This document shows, piece by piece, positions 1 to 11,404 of a DNA stretch of 64,000 bases. The translations under genes were made by a program, and so were the position numbers. The DNA lies in the NCBI GenBank assembly GCA_905160935.1, contig CAJHZI010000556.1, positions 975,001-1,039,000 on the forward strand, in the 5' to 3' direction. Source of the DNA: Enchytraeus crypticus (lineage: Eukaryota > Annelida > Clitellata > Enchytraeida > Enchytraeidae). How positions within the stretch are numbered: position 1 is the stretch's first letter; each line of letters starts with the position of its first letter. Under the pieces are notes generated by a model, which saw only the letters and a list, made by a program, of their open reading frames with translations, was not told the origin of the DNA and ran no database searches.

Positions 1-454
1 ATTTGCAAAGTACCACATCTAACTAAATGTTGCAAATATATGACCATTTTAGTGATACAAATACTTTATAATGATATAATAATAATAATAATAATAATAA
101 TAGTAATAATAGTAATTTAATAAAAATAAGGTGGTAATTTGGCCAGTATGGCTTCCCAGAGTGTTGAAGATTTATGTTAACCGCTTCATTTGTTAACTTC
201 CAATTAATAAAGTTTCTTGTACTCTATTTTTAGCCCAGCGCACTATACAGCCCAGGGCATTATTTAAAGTAATAATAATAATAATAATTATTATTATTAT
301 TATTACTATTATGAAGCTGATTTAACCTCCGCTTTCACATACATGTACAAGGACACTATTTCCCAATAATTGACATAGAATTGGTAATTTTAATTATAAC
401 AATATTCTTTGCCAGAAAATGAAATTCCACATTATTATAGTGTCAGTAGATTCT

Positions 455-730
455 AGTACGCGACTCTATTAGCAAGAGGAAGGCGCGAAGGTCCTTAGGG
501 GCCTTGGCTCGGACTGAGCCATTCGGAGTCGTCGGAAAGCGAGTTAGGCGGCCCCGAGTCCCTCTGGGACCTGCTATTCCATTTCACTCTCGCCTCGTAC
601 GCTCAATATGGGGATGGCAAATTTATTACTGACTCTCCTTGGTGGCTGTAATTTATTAAAATTAATAGGGTTGTCGTAGGAGCGAATGTAGGCGAAGTTG
701 ATGCGATACGAAAGACAAGAGTCGAGGCAA
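455..730. promoter_or_regulatory. GC-richer island in UNCX intron, candidate regulatory DNA
   Basis: About 275 bp of complex, non-repetitive and locally GC-rich sequence stand out in an AT-rich intron. It contains a short dyad (GGCTC..GAGCC near 505-521) and several TAAT/ATTA homeodomain-type cores near 645-670. No convincing protein frame. The regulatory role is inference from composition and from its place inside a developmental gene. Confidence 0.2.
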
Positions 731-965
731 AAGTGATAACAAAAGTGATATAAGAGTGATAGCAAAAGTGATCTAAAAGTGATAATAATAGTGATATAAC
801 AGTGGTAGCAAAGGCGATATAAAATGATACAAAAGTGATATAAAAGTTATAACAAAAGTGACATTAAAGTAATAGCAAAAGTGATTTAGAATGCTAAAAA
901 GTCATATAATAATTATAACGAAAGTGATATAATATTTATAGCAAAAGTGATAAAAATAATAAACA
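729..965. repeat. Degenerate minisatellite, AAAAGTGATATAA-like unit
   Basis: A unit of about 12-13 bases resembling AAAAGTGATATAA repeats with substitutions across this span. It is direct-repeat DNA with no coding sense. Confidence 0.75.
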
Positions 966-1134
966 AATAGTATGATAGATTTAATTGAACTTTTTAGGAC
1001 ACATTTCGTCTCCATTCGCAGCATAATTCTATAAGAGATCTTTGCTTACTGTATTCTTTGATTTTATTCCTAGTCTATAGAAATATAATTGTTTCCAGTA
1101 GTGAAATCTATCGCATCCATTTGCAAAAATAAAC

Positions 1135-1700
1135 GCAGCCGCTCGTAAAAATCGTCTCTATTCGCAGTAATAATTTCAACTATTCGCAATACAAATATCG
1201 TCTCTATTCGCAGTAATAATTTCAACTATTCGTAATACAAAGATCGTCTCTATTCGCAGTAATAATTTCAACTATGCGTAATACAAAAATCGTCCTTATT
1301 CGCAATAATAATTTCAACTATTCGTAATACAAAAATCGTATCCATTCGCAGTAATAATTTCAACTATTCGTAATAAGCTGGTTAAGCTAATGTTAACGCT
1401 AGTTTCCTCACTCGAAATCGATGTCAGTGACGGGAAGGCCCAGGATTTGAACCCCGCACATACTGATCCGCAGTCGAATATCTTACCGACATCGCCACTG
1501 GCTCCAGCCAGTGGCGAAGTCGGTAATACAAAAATCGTCTCTATTCGCGATAATAATTTCAACTGTTCGTAACACAAATCTTCTCTATTCTCAATAGCTA
1601 TTTCAACTATTCGCAGTGCTAATCGTATCTATTAGCGACAATAATTGTAACTTCCCTTAACTTCAGTTGTCTCTATTCGCAATTAATATCAGTTCTTTCA
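1135..1700. repeat. 46-bp tandem repeat array interrupted by a SINE
   Basis: The string ATCGTCTC/TATTCGCAGTAAT recurs at about 1151, 1197, 1243, 1289 and 1335, giving a 46-bp period. The array resumes near 1525 after a SINE insertion at 1376-1528 and fades out by about 1700. Confidence 0.85.
1376..1528 (-). mobile_element. tRNA-derived SINE, family A, copy 1
   Basis: Read on the minus strand it has the family layout: GGCTGGAGCCAGTGGCGATG start, box A-like TGGCGATGTCGG, about 35 bp later box B-like GGTTCAAATCC, then the core GACATCG..GAGTGAGGAAACT and ACGTTAACATTAGCTTA. It sits inside the 46-bp array and is flanked by GTAATA on both sides, a probable short target duplication. At its 5' end the first bases are repeated in inverted orientation (1495-1526). 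Confidence 0.75.
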
Positions 1701-2027
1701 TAACATTAATTTGTCTAAAGAATTTTAGATAATTAGTATAATTTAGAAATGCACAAGTAAAAGAAACCGCTATATGAATATTTAGGCCTACTTGTAACTC
1801 ATGATACGGGATTTCTAACTGTTCACGCTTGCCTCTCTAATTGCTAAATCCTATCAAATGCACGCGCTTTATGACCTTCGTCAGCCGGTGATGATGCCTA
1901 ATGCTCCTTAATGATCTCACTATAGTATCCAGGAAGAATAAGATGCACTCTTAATCCCAGTTCTTCCTTTGAAGCTGTGATCTTAGCTGGTATAAAATAT
2001 AATAATGTGTGTATGCTACGTATTATA

Positions 2028-2222
2028 GGGGAAGGTCAATTAAAAGAGGCTATAGAATGTAGAATATAGAAGGAGAAAGCGGCAGAGGCAGATCGAGAGT
2101 AGGTATGTGAGATGATTTAATGACCCACTCATATGTGGAAATGAAGAGGAAAGCCGAAGACAGACAAGAGTGGAGGCGTAATATACCATGGACCTGCCAG
2201 TAGGCAGTGCACTAAGAGAGAG
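2028..2222 (+). mobile_element. 3' fragment of a non-LTR retrotransposon (same family as 17560-18115)
   Basis: The sequence matches the last part of the element at 17560-18115, including the stretch encoding HSYVEMKRKAEDR and the 3' end CATGGACCTGCCAGTAGGCA followed by a GAGA tail. It is 5' truncated and frame-broken, as expected of a dead LINE copy. Confidence 0.75.
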
Positions 2223-2480
2223 AACTACGTATTATGGTGGTTAGCTTGCAAAGCTGGCATTCGTTTTAAGATATTTCCTCTCCTACTGGCACAGTGCTAG
2301 AATGACGGTATGCGAAATCTCGAATTTTAAATCTAATTATTTTAGAACAACGACATCAAATTGTATATATGAACATTTACTATTCGTGTATGCTATTAAT
2401 TTTATGCGATACATAAATTTAGAATATAGTTGCATTAAAACACTTTAAAAATTAATTTAAATTTGTGAAATATCCTTCTT

Positions 2481-2483
<3 letters not shown>

Positions 2484-2512
<29 letters not shown>

Positions 2513-2513
2513 C
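2484..2513. repeat. CT microsatellite
   Basis: Pure (CT)n run of roughly 25-30 bases in intronic DNA. Confidence 0.9.
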
Positions 2514-2747
2514 TTGCACCATCTTGGAATGACACACTGGAAATCTTTCTAAGTACCTCTCCGGCAAGTCTATCAATATCAGTTTATTAGAATGGTATAA
2601 GAGCTCGAGGAGATAATGGCCGGATATGAGGCTAGCAGAGCGCAATGAACTGAGACATCTATTGATAAATATCAATTAACTTCCTATCGGAGCAAGTTCT
2701 GCGCCTCTCGATTCGCTTGTTAGAGCACCCTGACATGCCTAAGCAGC

Positions 2748-2885
2748 GCCCCATCCTTCGCAATATCGCCCCTCCCACACTGACGGAAAAAAAACCCATC
2801 CCTCGCAGGATTGCCCCTCCCACATGCACGGAATGGTCACACCTCTCGCAGGATCGTCCCGCCCACACTCAGGGAATAGCCCCCT
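2748..2885. repeat. GC-rich minisatellite, about 45-bp unit, three copies
   Basis: Three copies of a unit with the pattern CCTCGCAGGATTGCCCCTCCCACA..GGAA are visible. The unit carries CGCCCCTCCCAC, which resembles a GC/Sp1-type box. The array lies about 400 bp upstream of the homeobox exon, inside the intron. Confidence 0.75.
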
Positions 2886-3269
2886 GTCACGGATAATCTT
2901 GCATCCATTTCCAACTCTGACCTTTCTGTTTAATTAAATATATGTCTCTGTTCATAGTTAAAATGGTAATTTGTTATATTTCGCGATAAAGGTGTAATGA
3001 TTCGAGATAAACTCAAGCGTAGAGATTCACAAGAATCTACTCGTCTATAAGAGACTACATAATGGACACAAACAGCGTCAGAAAGCTAAATTGATGCCCT
3101 ATGATAGCGTTGAGTACCAATCGTTCAAAGACTCTCTTTATTATACATGCATAGTCCGGTTATTCTTATATTTCACGTTGTCTCTATCTGTTTACAACTT
3201 TAAACCGCTATTTGATAATTTTATAATTTACTGTTTTAAAATAAAATCTTTTCAAACTTTTGATTTTAG

Positions 3270-4646
3270 GTTTGGTTTCAAAATCGACGAGCTAAATGGC
3301 GCAAGCGAGAGAACACGAAGAAAGGGCCCGGGCGCCCTGCCCACAACGCTCAACCACAGACCTGCTCGGGGGAGCCCATCCCTCCCGAGGAACTGGAGCG
3401 AAGGGAACGCGAGAGGGCGGAAAAGAAGCGGCGCAAGCAGGAAGAGAAACTGCGACGTCTGGAGATGCGTAAAGCAGCGGCCGGTAGCGGGTACGCCACG
3501 AGCAGCGGTCAGGATCTCACGTGTGACTCTTGTTCTTCTCTGACTGGAGGTGACATCGACATAGATGACGACGATCACAGACTTCAGAGGAACTCCGATC
3601 GATCATCGAATGAGCTTTCTTTCAGTGGACGATTCGATATGGCTGGAGTAGGTCCCACGGAGGAAGACGGAGGTAGTAAAACACAATTACAGCGCAATAC
3701 TTTACTGCATATCCTCCAGCAGTCGATAACCAATGGCTATGCTGGGTCGAATTTTAATTTCAATTCAAATCGCTTATTTTTGCCGAATTCAAACAATACT
3801 TTAAAATACGGTTCCACAGTTTGCAAGCAAAGTAACAACGAAAGTAACGACGAAGTTGGGAACAGAACCCAAGACTGTGACTCTAAAATTGTTTGCGAAT
3901 CTAACCAACAGTTAGAAAATGTTTTAACAAGAACAGACTACGAAAGAAAATCTTACAGTGTCCCTGCAGTAGATTCCTCTATCCGTAAAATCATGCCGAT
4001 TTATGGAACGCAGGATGTCGTTCGTCAACAGTTATATAATAAAGACGATTATGATGCTGATGATCAGGATATTAGTGATGATGACGATGATGATACGGAC
4101 GATAAGCATGATAATTCTGAAAACATTAATCAGTGCCGAAACTCTAACAACGATAACCTCAATTCTCAAAAACTCTGTGTCTGCAATAGCGATAAATGCG
4201 CTTCGTGTAGATCTCTGAATTCTCTAGATTGTCAAAAGAAAAACATAAAAAATTCCTCTTCAATAATTTCGACCAAGCAGCCGTCGTTTAGTATTTTTAG
4301 CATCTTAGAGGCGTCAAAGGTACCCCGAGGAAGACGTCCGTATTCTAAATACCCCCGCGTACAGGCCAGCAAGTCCATGGGAATGACGTTCTCAGCGGGG
4401 GTGGGCATGATGCCCCTCTTTCCCATCACACAGCCGGTAGGGTTCCAGGTAGAAAGGTTACCCAGTCCACCACCTTCACCTGCCACCTCGCCATCTGGCG
4501 GCGACGAAACGAGTGATGAAAATTCTGTTTGCGACGCGACGGAGAACGGGACATTAGAAGAGCCGGAGAAAAATAAACATTTCGACGAGAAAGAAATGGA
4601 TTACTCGAAAGATTCTACTGTAGAATTGACCAACGCGTGTCATTGA
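3270..4646 (+). CDS. UNCX: UNCX/Unc-4 homeobox transcription factor, last coding exon
   Basis: This exon encodes 458 residues and a TGA stop. It opens in phase 0 with VWFQNRRAKWRKRE, the end of homeodomain helix 3 (residues 47-60), placing the intron at the 46/47 site common in paired-type homeoboxes. The next part, NTKKGPGRPAHNAQPQTCSG followed by EPIPPEELERRE and a Lys/Arg/Glu-rich coiled segment, is characteristic of Unc-4/UNCX. At exon residues 340-347 (4287-4310) FSIFSILE fits the eh1 Groucho-binding motif, followed by KVPRGRRPYSKYPRVQ. An Asp-rich run lies near 4045-4104 and a Pro/Ser-rich segment near 4465. The family represses alternative fates in neurons and somite/mesoderm through Groucho; nuclear. 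The homeodomain N-terminus is outside the window. The Asn/Asp/Ser-rich middle is poorly conserved in the family. Confidence 0.93.
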   Translation, partial: VWFQNRRAKWRKRENTKKGPGRPAHNAQPQTCSGEPIPPEELERRERERAEKKRRKQEEKLRRLEMRKAAAGSGYATSSGQDLTCDSCSSLTGGDIDIDDDDHRLQRNSDRSSNELSFSGRFDMAGVGPTEEDGGSKTQLQRNTLLHILQQSITNGYAGSNFNFNSNRLFLPNSNNTLKYGSTVCKQSNNESNDEVGNRTQDCDSKIVCESNQQLENVLTRTDYERKSYSVPAVDSSIRKIMPIYGTQDVVRQQLYNKDDYDADDQDISDDDDDDTDDKHDNSENINQCRNSNNDNLNSQKLCVCNSDKCASCRSLNSLDCQKKNIKNSSSIISTKQPSFSIFSILEASKVPRGRRPYSKYPRVQASKSMGMTFSAGVGMMPLFPITQPVGFQVERLPSPPPSPATSPSGGDETSDENSVCDATENGTLEEPEKNKHFDEKEMDYSKDSTVELTNACH

Positions 4647-4844
4647 CGTTGGGCAATTCTAAAGCGATACTTTTATGACGATATTATTCTCGAATAGGGT
4701 AGATTCAGAGGCGATCAATGAAAAACCTTTATTTATTTAGAATTTAATTGATCGTTGAATGCTTTCAGTATTTTGATAATTGATGAAAAAATTATGCGAT
4801 TAAAATTGACAGCTAAATCATCGTTATTTTACAACGGCAGAGTA

Positions 4845-4850
4845 AATAAA
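4845..4850 (+). terminator. Candidate polyadenylation signal of UNCX
   Basis: AATAAA lies about 200 bp after the UNCX stop codon in AT-rich sequence. It is the first canonical hexamer after the stop; actual use is not shown. Confidence 0.4.
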
Positions 4851-5060
4851 CATATAACTGTGAGCTACAAAGCAAGTCACTAAACATATAGTTAAGAGCT
4901 GCTACCATAGTAAAAAAGGAACATAATTATGAGCTGCTGCCATAGTAAAAGAAAGTCATTGAACATAGTTAGAAGCTACTACAATAGTAAAAGCAATTCG
5001 ATGAACATAGATATGAGCTGCTACCATACTAAAATCAAGTAATGAATATGACGGTGGGTT
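4851..5060. repeat. Tandem repeat, about 42-bp unit, 5-6 copies
   Basis: A diverged unit containing CATAGTTA..GAGCTGCTACCATAGTAAAA repeats across the span, immediately downstream of the putative UNCX polyadenylation signal. Confidence 0.75.
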
Positions 5061-5231
5061 GCTACTGAGAGCATAATTACTTTTTATTTTGCACATTGCC
5101 GTTCTTGATGTCAGTAAGGATACACAGTCAGTTATATCGATGAACCGCTAAGAGTGACGGCAGATGAATGGTGTATAGAATCGAATGTCATTTAAACTTA
5201 TTTGGATGTTCTGAATATATATACACTGTAA

Positions 5232-5300
5232 TAATAATAATAATATTACAGGTTTAACGTCTGTTTCCTCATATAATGATGATGTCCTGGACGTCATATA
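5232..5300 (-). mobile_element. 3' end of TGAT/ATT-tailed retroposon (family G)
   Basis: Read on the minus strand it is GACGTCC.GGACATCATC..GAGGAAACAGACGTTAAAC followed by an ATT-repeat tail. The GACAT..GAGGAAAC..ACGTTAA core is shared with other copies at 10545, 14035 and 24955. Confidence 0.55.
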
Positions 5301-5709
5301 TATTATGACGTATAATACATTACAACGATATTATGATTAAATCTAGCATTAAAGTTATTATCACCAATGACAATAAATAATGTGATGGAGGTAAATCCAA
5401 ACCGGTGAGCAACATGTATGTTCGTTAAACGGTGCGAATCCAAAATTAGGAAACCAGTTCCAGGCTGAAAGTAGATATAATCTGCAGCAAATTGCACTTG
5501 CGTTTAATTTAAGTAATGCTCTGATTAGGTTAGCCTGTTAAAACTTTGTCTAAATCTAATTAGAACTTTGTCTAAATCTAATTATTAAGTTGCTAATACT
5601 ACTACTAAGGTATCTTGAACCTCAAAATAAAGCTAAACGTAGCGGTTATTCTGACATTTATTTTCTATTAAGCCATTAGGGGAAGTTCCAGAATATTTAT
5701 AGTCCTGTA

Positions 5710-5850
5710 GGATTGTTGGTAGATTGTTCGACAGCGGGTGAGGAGGTGCAGAGTTCAAATTCAGAGCTCTCATCGTCACTGACATGATATAGAGTAGGAG
5801 ACTGGTGCTAAATTTGGCTTTAGGTTTAACCTGCTTGTCTGATAATCTTG
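5710..5850 (+). mobile_element. Degenerate family A SINE remnant
   Basis: The pieces TTCGACAGCGGGTGAG, GAGTTCAAATTCAGAGCTCT and CATCGTCACTGACAT keep the order of the family A SINE (body, box B, core), with heavy divergence. Confidence 0.4.
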
Positions 5851-8800
5851 AGGTTACAGGTCTTTCCTATAACGCATTATTATTATTCAGTATTGTATGA
5901 TTGACGAACACTTTTATCAAACAACCAGTCAGTAGGATTAAATAAAAATCATACTCTATTGTAGTGCCAAAAGTATACTACTCCTTTTTATCACGTAATA
6001 AAATAACTCAATGAAATGAAATGTTAGATTTTTTTATTAGGAAAGCTTCAAGCTTCAATAGCTCAAATAGCTGAGACACCTTTTTCGCAGTTAACGTACT
6101 CATTAATAATAATGACCTTAATAAAACAGTAATTCTATAATATGAGCATCTGCCAATATACGTAAATGACAACACGGAATGCGTGGACACAGAATATTAA
6201 ATACAATGTAAGTATAAAATAATCATATCCACGGAAAATCTTATGAGACATAATTGCAGACTGCTCAAAGTGATTAAGGATGACGTACGCCGATTAGAGA
6301 TTGACAATTTAATTACAGCATTCAGTATGACGATGGCATTTGTGGCAAAAATAAAAGAGCTAGTCCTCTGTATAAAAATTTTATCCATAAAACTCCTGAC
6401 ATTCTACATGTATATGGTGATGGACAAATATGCAGAGGCAAATGTCAGCTTCCTCTGAAAGTACCGGTGACGAGTGTGGATGAGTTAACGATGAAGTAGA
6501 ACTTCAAAGTTTTGTCACTGCAAAACAAAACACGGTACAACCTAATGAAAGTTAATTTTTTAAAATAATGTTAACTAGAAAGTAAGTTAAACACTTAAAA
6601 TTTCAATATCCAACTGGTACCAACAATAATTCTACTTCAGTGTTATATTTCAGCAAATTAAATAAGCATGACGAAAATAAAAAAGTAGAAAAAGCTTCTT
6701 CAAATTAAATATACAAGTTGAAAGCAAGAAATTGGAAATCGCATTCAATTTTTTTGTAATTGAAACAGTACACTTAGACTAATTTTAAAAGTATGCGTGT
6801 AGACATTACACAATAAGGCCAGTTACATGAATATTATTTGTTATTTTAGCAGTATTTTAAACATCTTCACTCAAGGCACATAAATATCGACATATGCCTC
6901 TTTAAAAATTACTTTAATTACTTTAACGATCAGATTATTGAATAATTAAAAAACGACTGATTGACTGAGAGTTTGAAATTGTTAGAAAACTGATCAACAA
7001 CATAAATTGTCTTTATTCATTCTTACTAGCAATTGGGCATAGGGATGTTCACGTCGGTCAATATACAATCCAGGTTTTAAGCGGCAAATTGTTGCTAAAC
7101 GATAGAAAATTTGCCGCCTCGTCTTTTGTCACTGATACGTATACGCTATTGAGAATCCTTTAGAAGACTGATAATTTAATTAGAACATATCAAGACGGTA
7201 TTGTAGCAGCAAGCCATCAGGTCGGTGCCTTTGATCCGAGCACCCTGTATAGAACCGCAGAATGGAATATTTTTGTTTTGTTAAGGGGTAACAGCGTTGC
7301 CGGCTGGTATTCACAGATGACAGCCGCTCATCAAAGCCAAGAGAAACATGGCGGTGTAGCTTTTAGAAGGTTGGCATTAGAATTTGTTCAATGGAATCAT
7401 TTCTTTATCTACAACAACAACAACATTAAGTAGAATACTACCGTTATCAGTGATGGTATCATATGTTATATAGGTTATTAGTGAATGCATCATATACTGT
7501 ATAAGTTACGACTGATGGCATCATATGTATCATACGTTATTATTAAAAGCATCACATGTTATAGGCTATACTTCGAAGTTAATATTAATTTATGAATTAG
7601 TAACTTACACAAATAGACGCAAACACCACACGATGACGACTGAGTATACGAAGACTACAAGAGAACGGGAGATCAAAACAGTGCAAGTCCAAGATCCAAC
7701 ACTTAATTATGTTGAAGGCATCTTTATCTGCCCAGTTAAAGTAATTTAAAAATTCACCCGCTAAGGAAAATGTTTAAAAAAATTAAAAATTCGATGTAAC
7801 GACCCTTAAACCTTAAAGTTAAAAATTAATATTGTCTGGAAAAATATACTGTAATTTACAGTGTGTTTTGAATTTATTTTCGTTTTGAATTATTGTAGCG
7901 ACAACTTCAAAGAACAAATAGTTATGTTCTAAAAACTTTAACTAGTATTGATGGCGACATTACAGGTTTATATTCACATGCCGCATCTTTTAAGCTTTCT
8001 GCTGATGTTAACAATAGACAATTTTCTGACACCTGATATTTCACGTTGCAAAAGAAAAGTAGAAAGCGCGAGTGACAGATAACATGGAGCAATTTAATAA
8101 ATCGTAAATGTTTATGTTTGCATTGTGCTGCTTTAATATCTTTATCAAACGTCATCCCATTGCCTCTTTTTTGAAACAGGTTGTTCATAAGTTTGTTGGA
8201 ATAACAAATAACTGATGACCTGTGGATAATTAAACATCCTCGCCTGTACAACGTCACGGCGTGAGAACAAACTGTCTCATTGCAATTTGAACCATTGAAA
8301 AGTGCTCGTTGTTATCGTGGACGAAAGAACTGTAATTTGAGACAAAAAATGCAATTGATTATTGATCAAAAGATGTAAAGCTACGTTTAAAGTCTGTTTT
8401 CGTATCACGAAGGATACTGTCAGAAGCCATCCGGTTGACATTTTGAAATTTTGAATCCATGGTTATCAGGCACAGATTTTATTGATTAGATGACAAGGTT
8501 CTTATACATCCTTGGGTCTTAAGCTACATGTTTAACTTTAAAAGTAATTTTATTAAGAGTGATTTATACGGATTTGACAATGCCTTAACTGATACTGAAT
8601 TAGTTAACATTAAGTTAAAATTAGTTAAAATTTAGACATCATTGTCAATAGAAATATATGTTGAAATAATGAAAACTCAAATATACAGTATATAATTCAC
8701 AAATAAAGAGCAAAGCTGTTGTTATACGTTTAAAAAATTGGGCAAAATTTCTGAAGCAAATTTTTTATTGTACTTGTACAAAGCGTACATCAATTTTGAA

Positions 8801-9162
8801 CCATTCAATGATGAATCTAAAGCAACAGACTCTTAGTAATCGATAGATCCACACTGAATCAAAAATATTAGGATTCTTATCATGAAATCATCTGGACAAA
8901 ACATAATTAGGGTTCGTTGCTAACCTGCTAATAAAATTGGTAAAGAAAGTATGTCTGGCGGTGATGGTTGATTTGATAAGATTATCTCGAGTCAGGCCCT
9001 CACATATGTCACTCATTCTCTCATTAGAATCAAAACTTTCTATCAGGCCATTCCAAGATATAATCAACAAAGTCGTTCAAAACTGTTTTACAGAGAATCG
9101 ATGAAGAATTGGACGAGATGGAAATAAGTGCTGAGCTTGAGCTCCATGAGATGAAAAAGCTA

Positions 9163-9291
9163 ATAAAAAGCTAATGTTAACGTCAGTTCCTCACTCGAAT
9201 GCGATGTCAGTGACGGTCGAGCCCAGGATTTGAACCCGGACATACTGATCCGCTGTCGAATATCTTACCGACATCGCCGCTGGCTCCAGTC
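9163..9291 (-). mobile_element. tRNA-derived SINE, family A, copy 2
   Basis: The minus strand carries GGAGCCAGCGGCGATGTCGG (box A-like), GGTTCAAATCCTGGGCTCG (box B) and the GACATCGC..GAGTGAGGAACTGACGTTAAC core. The copy is nearly full length with small deletions. Confidence 0.75.
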
Positions 9292-9544
9292 ATGAAGAAA
9301 GATTAATAACTCTTAAGTCGTGGAACTGCATTCGAAAAATTAGTTATTGTTATGACTTACAACTGATTTCATTAAATGAATATTTGTAATTTAAATTGAT
9401 CATTAAGAAGTTTGAAACGCAACTTTCCAAATTATGCATTATTTTCTCATATATAGTTCCATTCATTTAAAAACTTAACAAAGTATATTAACTATACTTA
9501 GTACATTAGTATAGTAAGTATAAATATACTTAATCATGTTGACT

Positions 9545-9661
9545 CAGTAATATATTGGATATGATATTGGACCGCTGATCAGTATGTGCCTGGTTCAAAT
9601 CCTGGGCTAGCCCGTCATTGATATCGCTTTCGAGTGAAGAAACTTGACGTTAACATAAGCA
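9545..9661 (+). mobile_element. tRNA-derived SINE, family A, copy 3
   Basis: The 5' part is diverged, but GATCAGTATGTGCCTGGTTC with AAATCCTGGGCTAG, then ATCGCTTTCGAGTGAAGAAA and GACGTTAACATAAGC, match family A. Copies 2 and 3 lie about 250 bp apart in opposite orientation. Confidence 0.7.
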
Positions 9662-10540
9662 AAAATTATATTACTAATTAAGTACTAATTACTAATTACT
9701 AATTAAGTAATAATTACTAATGAACTTTTGGTTAACAAACCTAATTATGATGATAATTATTATTATTTAAATTATTGAAATTTCCAATGAAAACATTTGT
9801 TATATAAGTTAATATAATTAGCTACCTTAAAGTATATATAAAGGAAGAACAAAGCTTGTATTTGAATATTTTGAAGCAGTCATCTTATAATTCGATCATT
9901 TAATGCTCTATATATCCAGTAAAATATTTACAAAATGTCATTAACTTATATACTCCTATCGTTTATAAACGTCTCTGGGCCTCAAGCAAGATGACCGCTA
10001 GAGATGTAGCAATATTTTAAGAGTGCTAGTGGGTCCGAAATCTCCTTTTGACATCCAATCAAAGATCTCATCCAAATCACATGATTCATGCCCATAATCA
10101 TCTGCAATCACCCGTCAATACATAACACCGGGCACGTAATTGGTCACATTAATAATTTCTTACATCCTCCTCGACAGATTCTAATTCGAAAACTCTTTTA
10201 GGACCAATTCACGGCAAACGTTCTGATACATTGTTGAAATTTATGCGATTCTTTAGCGGCTTTGCTGGAAGGAATTTTGCTTTGATTGGGCGATTTCTGA
10301 ATGCGATAAGTGTCTACGATAGATTGTGTAGTTGAATGTGATTTTCTAATATACAAGTACAGCGTTTTTAAAGAATCGTAATTAACGACAATAATTATAA
10401 CAAATAGTTTTCATTTATTCGAAGACATAAATTAGCCAAATTAAGAACACATGTAAATTATCAATGGCATTTTATTGGTTCAATATGTTGAACTAGTGTA
10501 CTGGTGAAATAATACTTTTAACTTCGTTTTGGCGTCATCA

Positions 10541-10544
<4 letters not shown>
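9662..10544. promoter_or_regulatory. Intergenic DNA with candidate regulatory island (about 10000-10320)
   Basis: No gene is seen. The part around 10000-10320 is less AT-rich and not repetitive. It holds closely spaced motifs such as CATCCAATCAAAGATC, CCCATAATCATC and CACGTAATTGGTCAC, with homeodomain-type ATTA cores. The regulatory reading is a guess from composition and position downstream of UNCX. Confidence 0.2.
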
Positions 10545-10579
<35 letters not shown>

Positions 10580-10665
10580 CAATAATAATTATAATAATAA
10601 TAATAATAAAGGTTTAGTGCCCGTTTCCTCATCCAGGGATGAGGTCAGGGACGTCCCCTGCATTA
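10545..10665 (-). mobile_element. Family G retroposon 3' end with ATT-repeat tail
   Basis: Minus strand: GACGTCCCTGACCTCATCCC then TGGATGAGGAAACGGGCACT and AAACC, followed by a long ATT-repeat tail (10545-10610 on the plus strand as AAT). CCTCATC-CAGG-GATGAGG forms a perfect 7-bp stem with a 4-base loop at 10627-10644. Confidence 0.65.
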
Positions 10666-11282
10666 TTAGAATATTCTAAACGACAGTGCCCAGTTACATA
10701 GCATAAGACACTTTCTTACCGATAGGCTACTAAATTGCGCAAGCTAAGCAGTTTATTGGAATTTTTAACCGCGTTAAAATATAATATAGTTTTATCCGTT
10801 GTTTCGCTAAGCGCCAATTTTAAAGCAAATAAAAAAATATAATTATAAAACTGTAAAACGAAGCGATGAGGTGTGATAAGTGAAAGAGGAGGATGTTGGG
10901 AATGACAACGCAGAAAACTAATTACTGTGTATTTACTCCCGCTGGACAGTGTTGAATATTAATACATCGTCTGTATGCTATTGTCGAGTGCTGTATTTAA
11001 CACCTTTTCTTGCAAATTAACTATAAGGACCGGAAAAGCTAATTCATCACCCTCCGTAAAACTAATTTCTAATTCTATTAAAAAGTAATAAGTTACAGCT
11101 AACTAGAGATGAGCGAAAAGATTAATTTTACGCTATGACTAGTGTAGAGCCTATTCGCAATTAGCTACAAAAAAGCTAAATATTATAATCATATGCATAT
11201 GGAAGGCAATTTAAAATTCTTACCAATTCGTTATGAATATTATAAAATAAAAGCTATCAAGCAGAGTTTTACCTCTGTTTAG

Positions 11283-11375
11283 CACCAATCAGCGACGATC
11301 CGACAGGGATTCGAACCGATGGCTCCTATTTTGTCAGGCATACGATCTATCCACTTGACTATCCAATCGATACAG
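11283..11375 (-). mobile_element. tRNA-like pseudogene or SINE head
   Basis: The minus strand carries GGATAGTCAAGTGGATAGAT (box A-like), CCTGACAAAATAGGAGCC (anticodon-arm-like) and CGGTTCGAATCCCTGTCGG (box B). The T-arm does not pair properly, so this is probably a tRNA-derived retroposon or decayed tRNA rather than a working tRNA gene. Confidence 0.5.
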
Positions 11376-11404
11376 TAATCAAATGGTTAATTATCTTAGT
11401 ATGA

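Larger units (their letters stand above)
1..3269 (+). other. UNCX: Intron of UNCX/unc-4 (5' part outside window)
   Basis: The stretch ends in a TTTTAG acceptor (AG at 3268-3269) directly before homeodomain codon 47, so it is the 3' part of the intron that splits the homeobox. I found no sequence for homeodomain residues 1-46 here, so that exon lies left of the window. The stretch is AT-rich, with ATT/AAT microsatellites near 75-110 and 270-305, two minisatellites, a 46-bp tandem array with a SINE in it, and a LINE tail, listed separately. Elsewhere in it I see nothing. Confidence 0.7.
5061..9162. other. Intergenic stretch without recognised gene
   Basis: No open frame here has splice sites, length or composition typical of a coding exon. 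Apart from two degraded retroposon pieces (5232-5300 and 5710-5850) the DNA is AT-rich and single copy. A somewhat GC-richer patch near 7200-7390 shows no protein frame. Confidence 0.5.

Noticed and set aside
3091-3543. 150-codon plus frame starting before the homeobox exon
   Set aside because: Wrong frame for the homeodomain; the T-rich start is intron and the rest is a shadow of UNCX.
3252-3578. 108-codon minus frame over the homeobox exon
   Set aside because: Antisense shadow of the GC-rich UNCX exon.
11283-11375. Functional tRNA gene on the minus strand
   Set aside because: Box A and B words are present, but T-arm bases do not pair and the acceptor stem is not convincing; treated as a tRNA-like retroposon.
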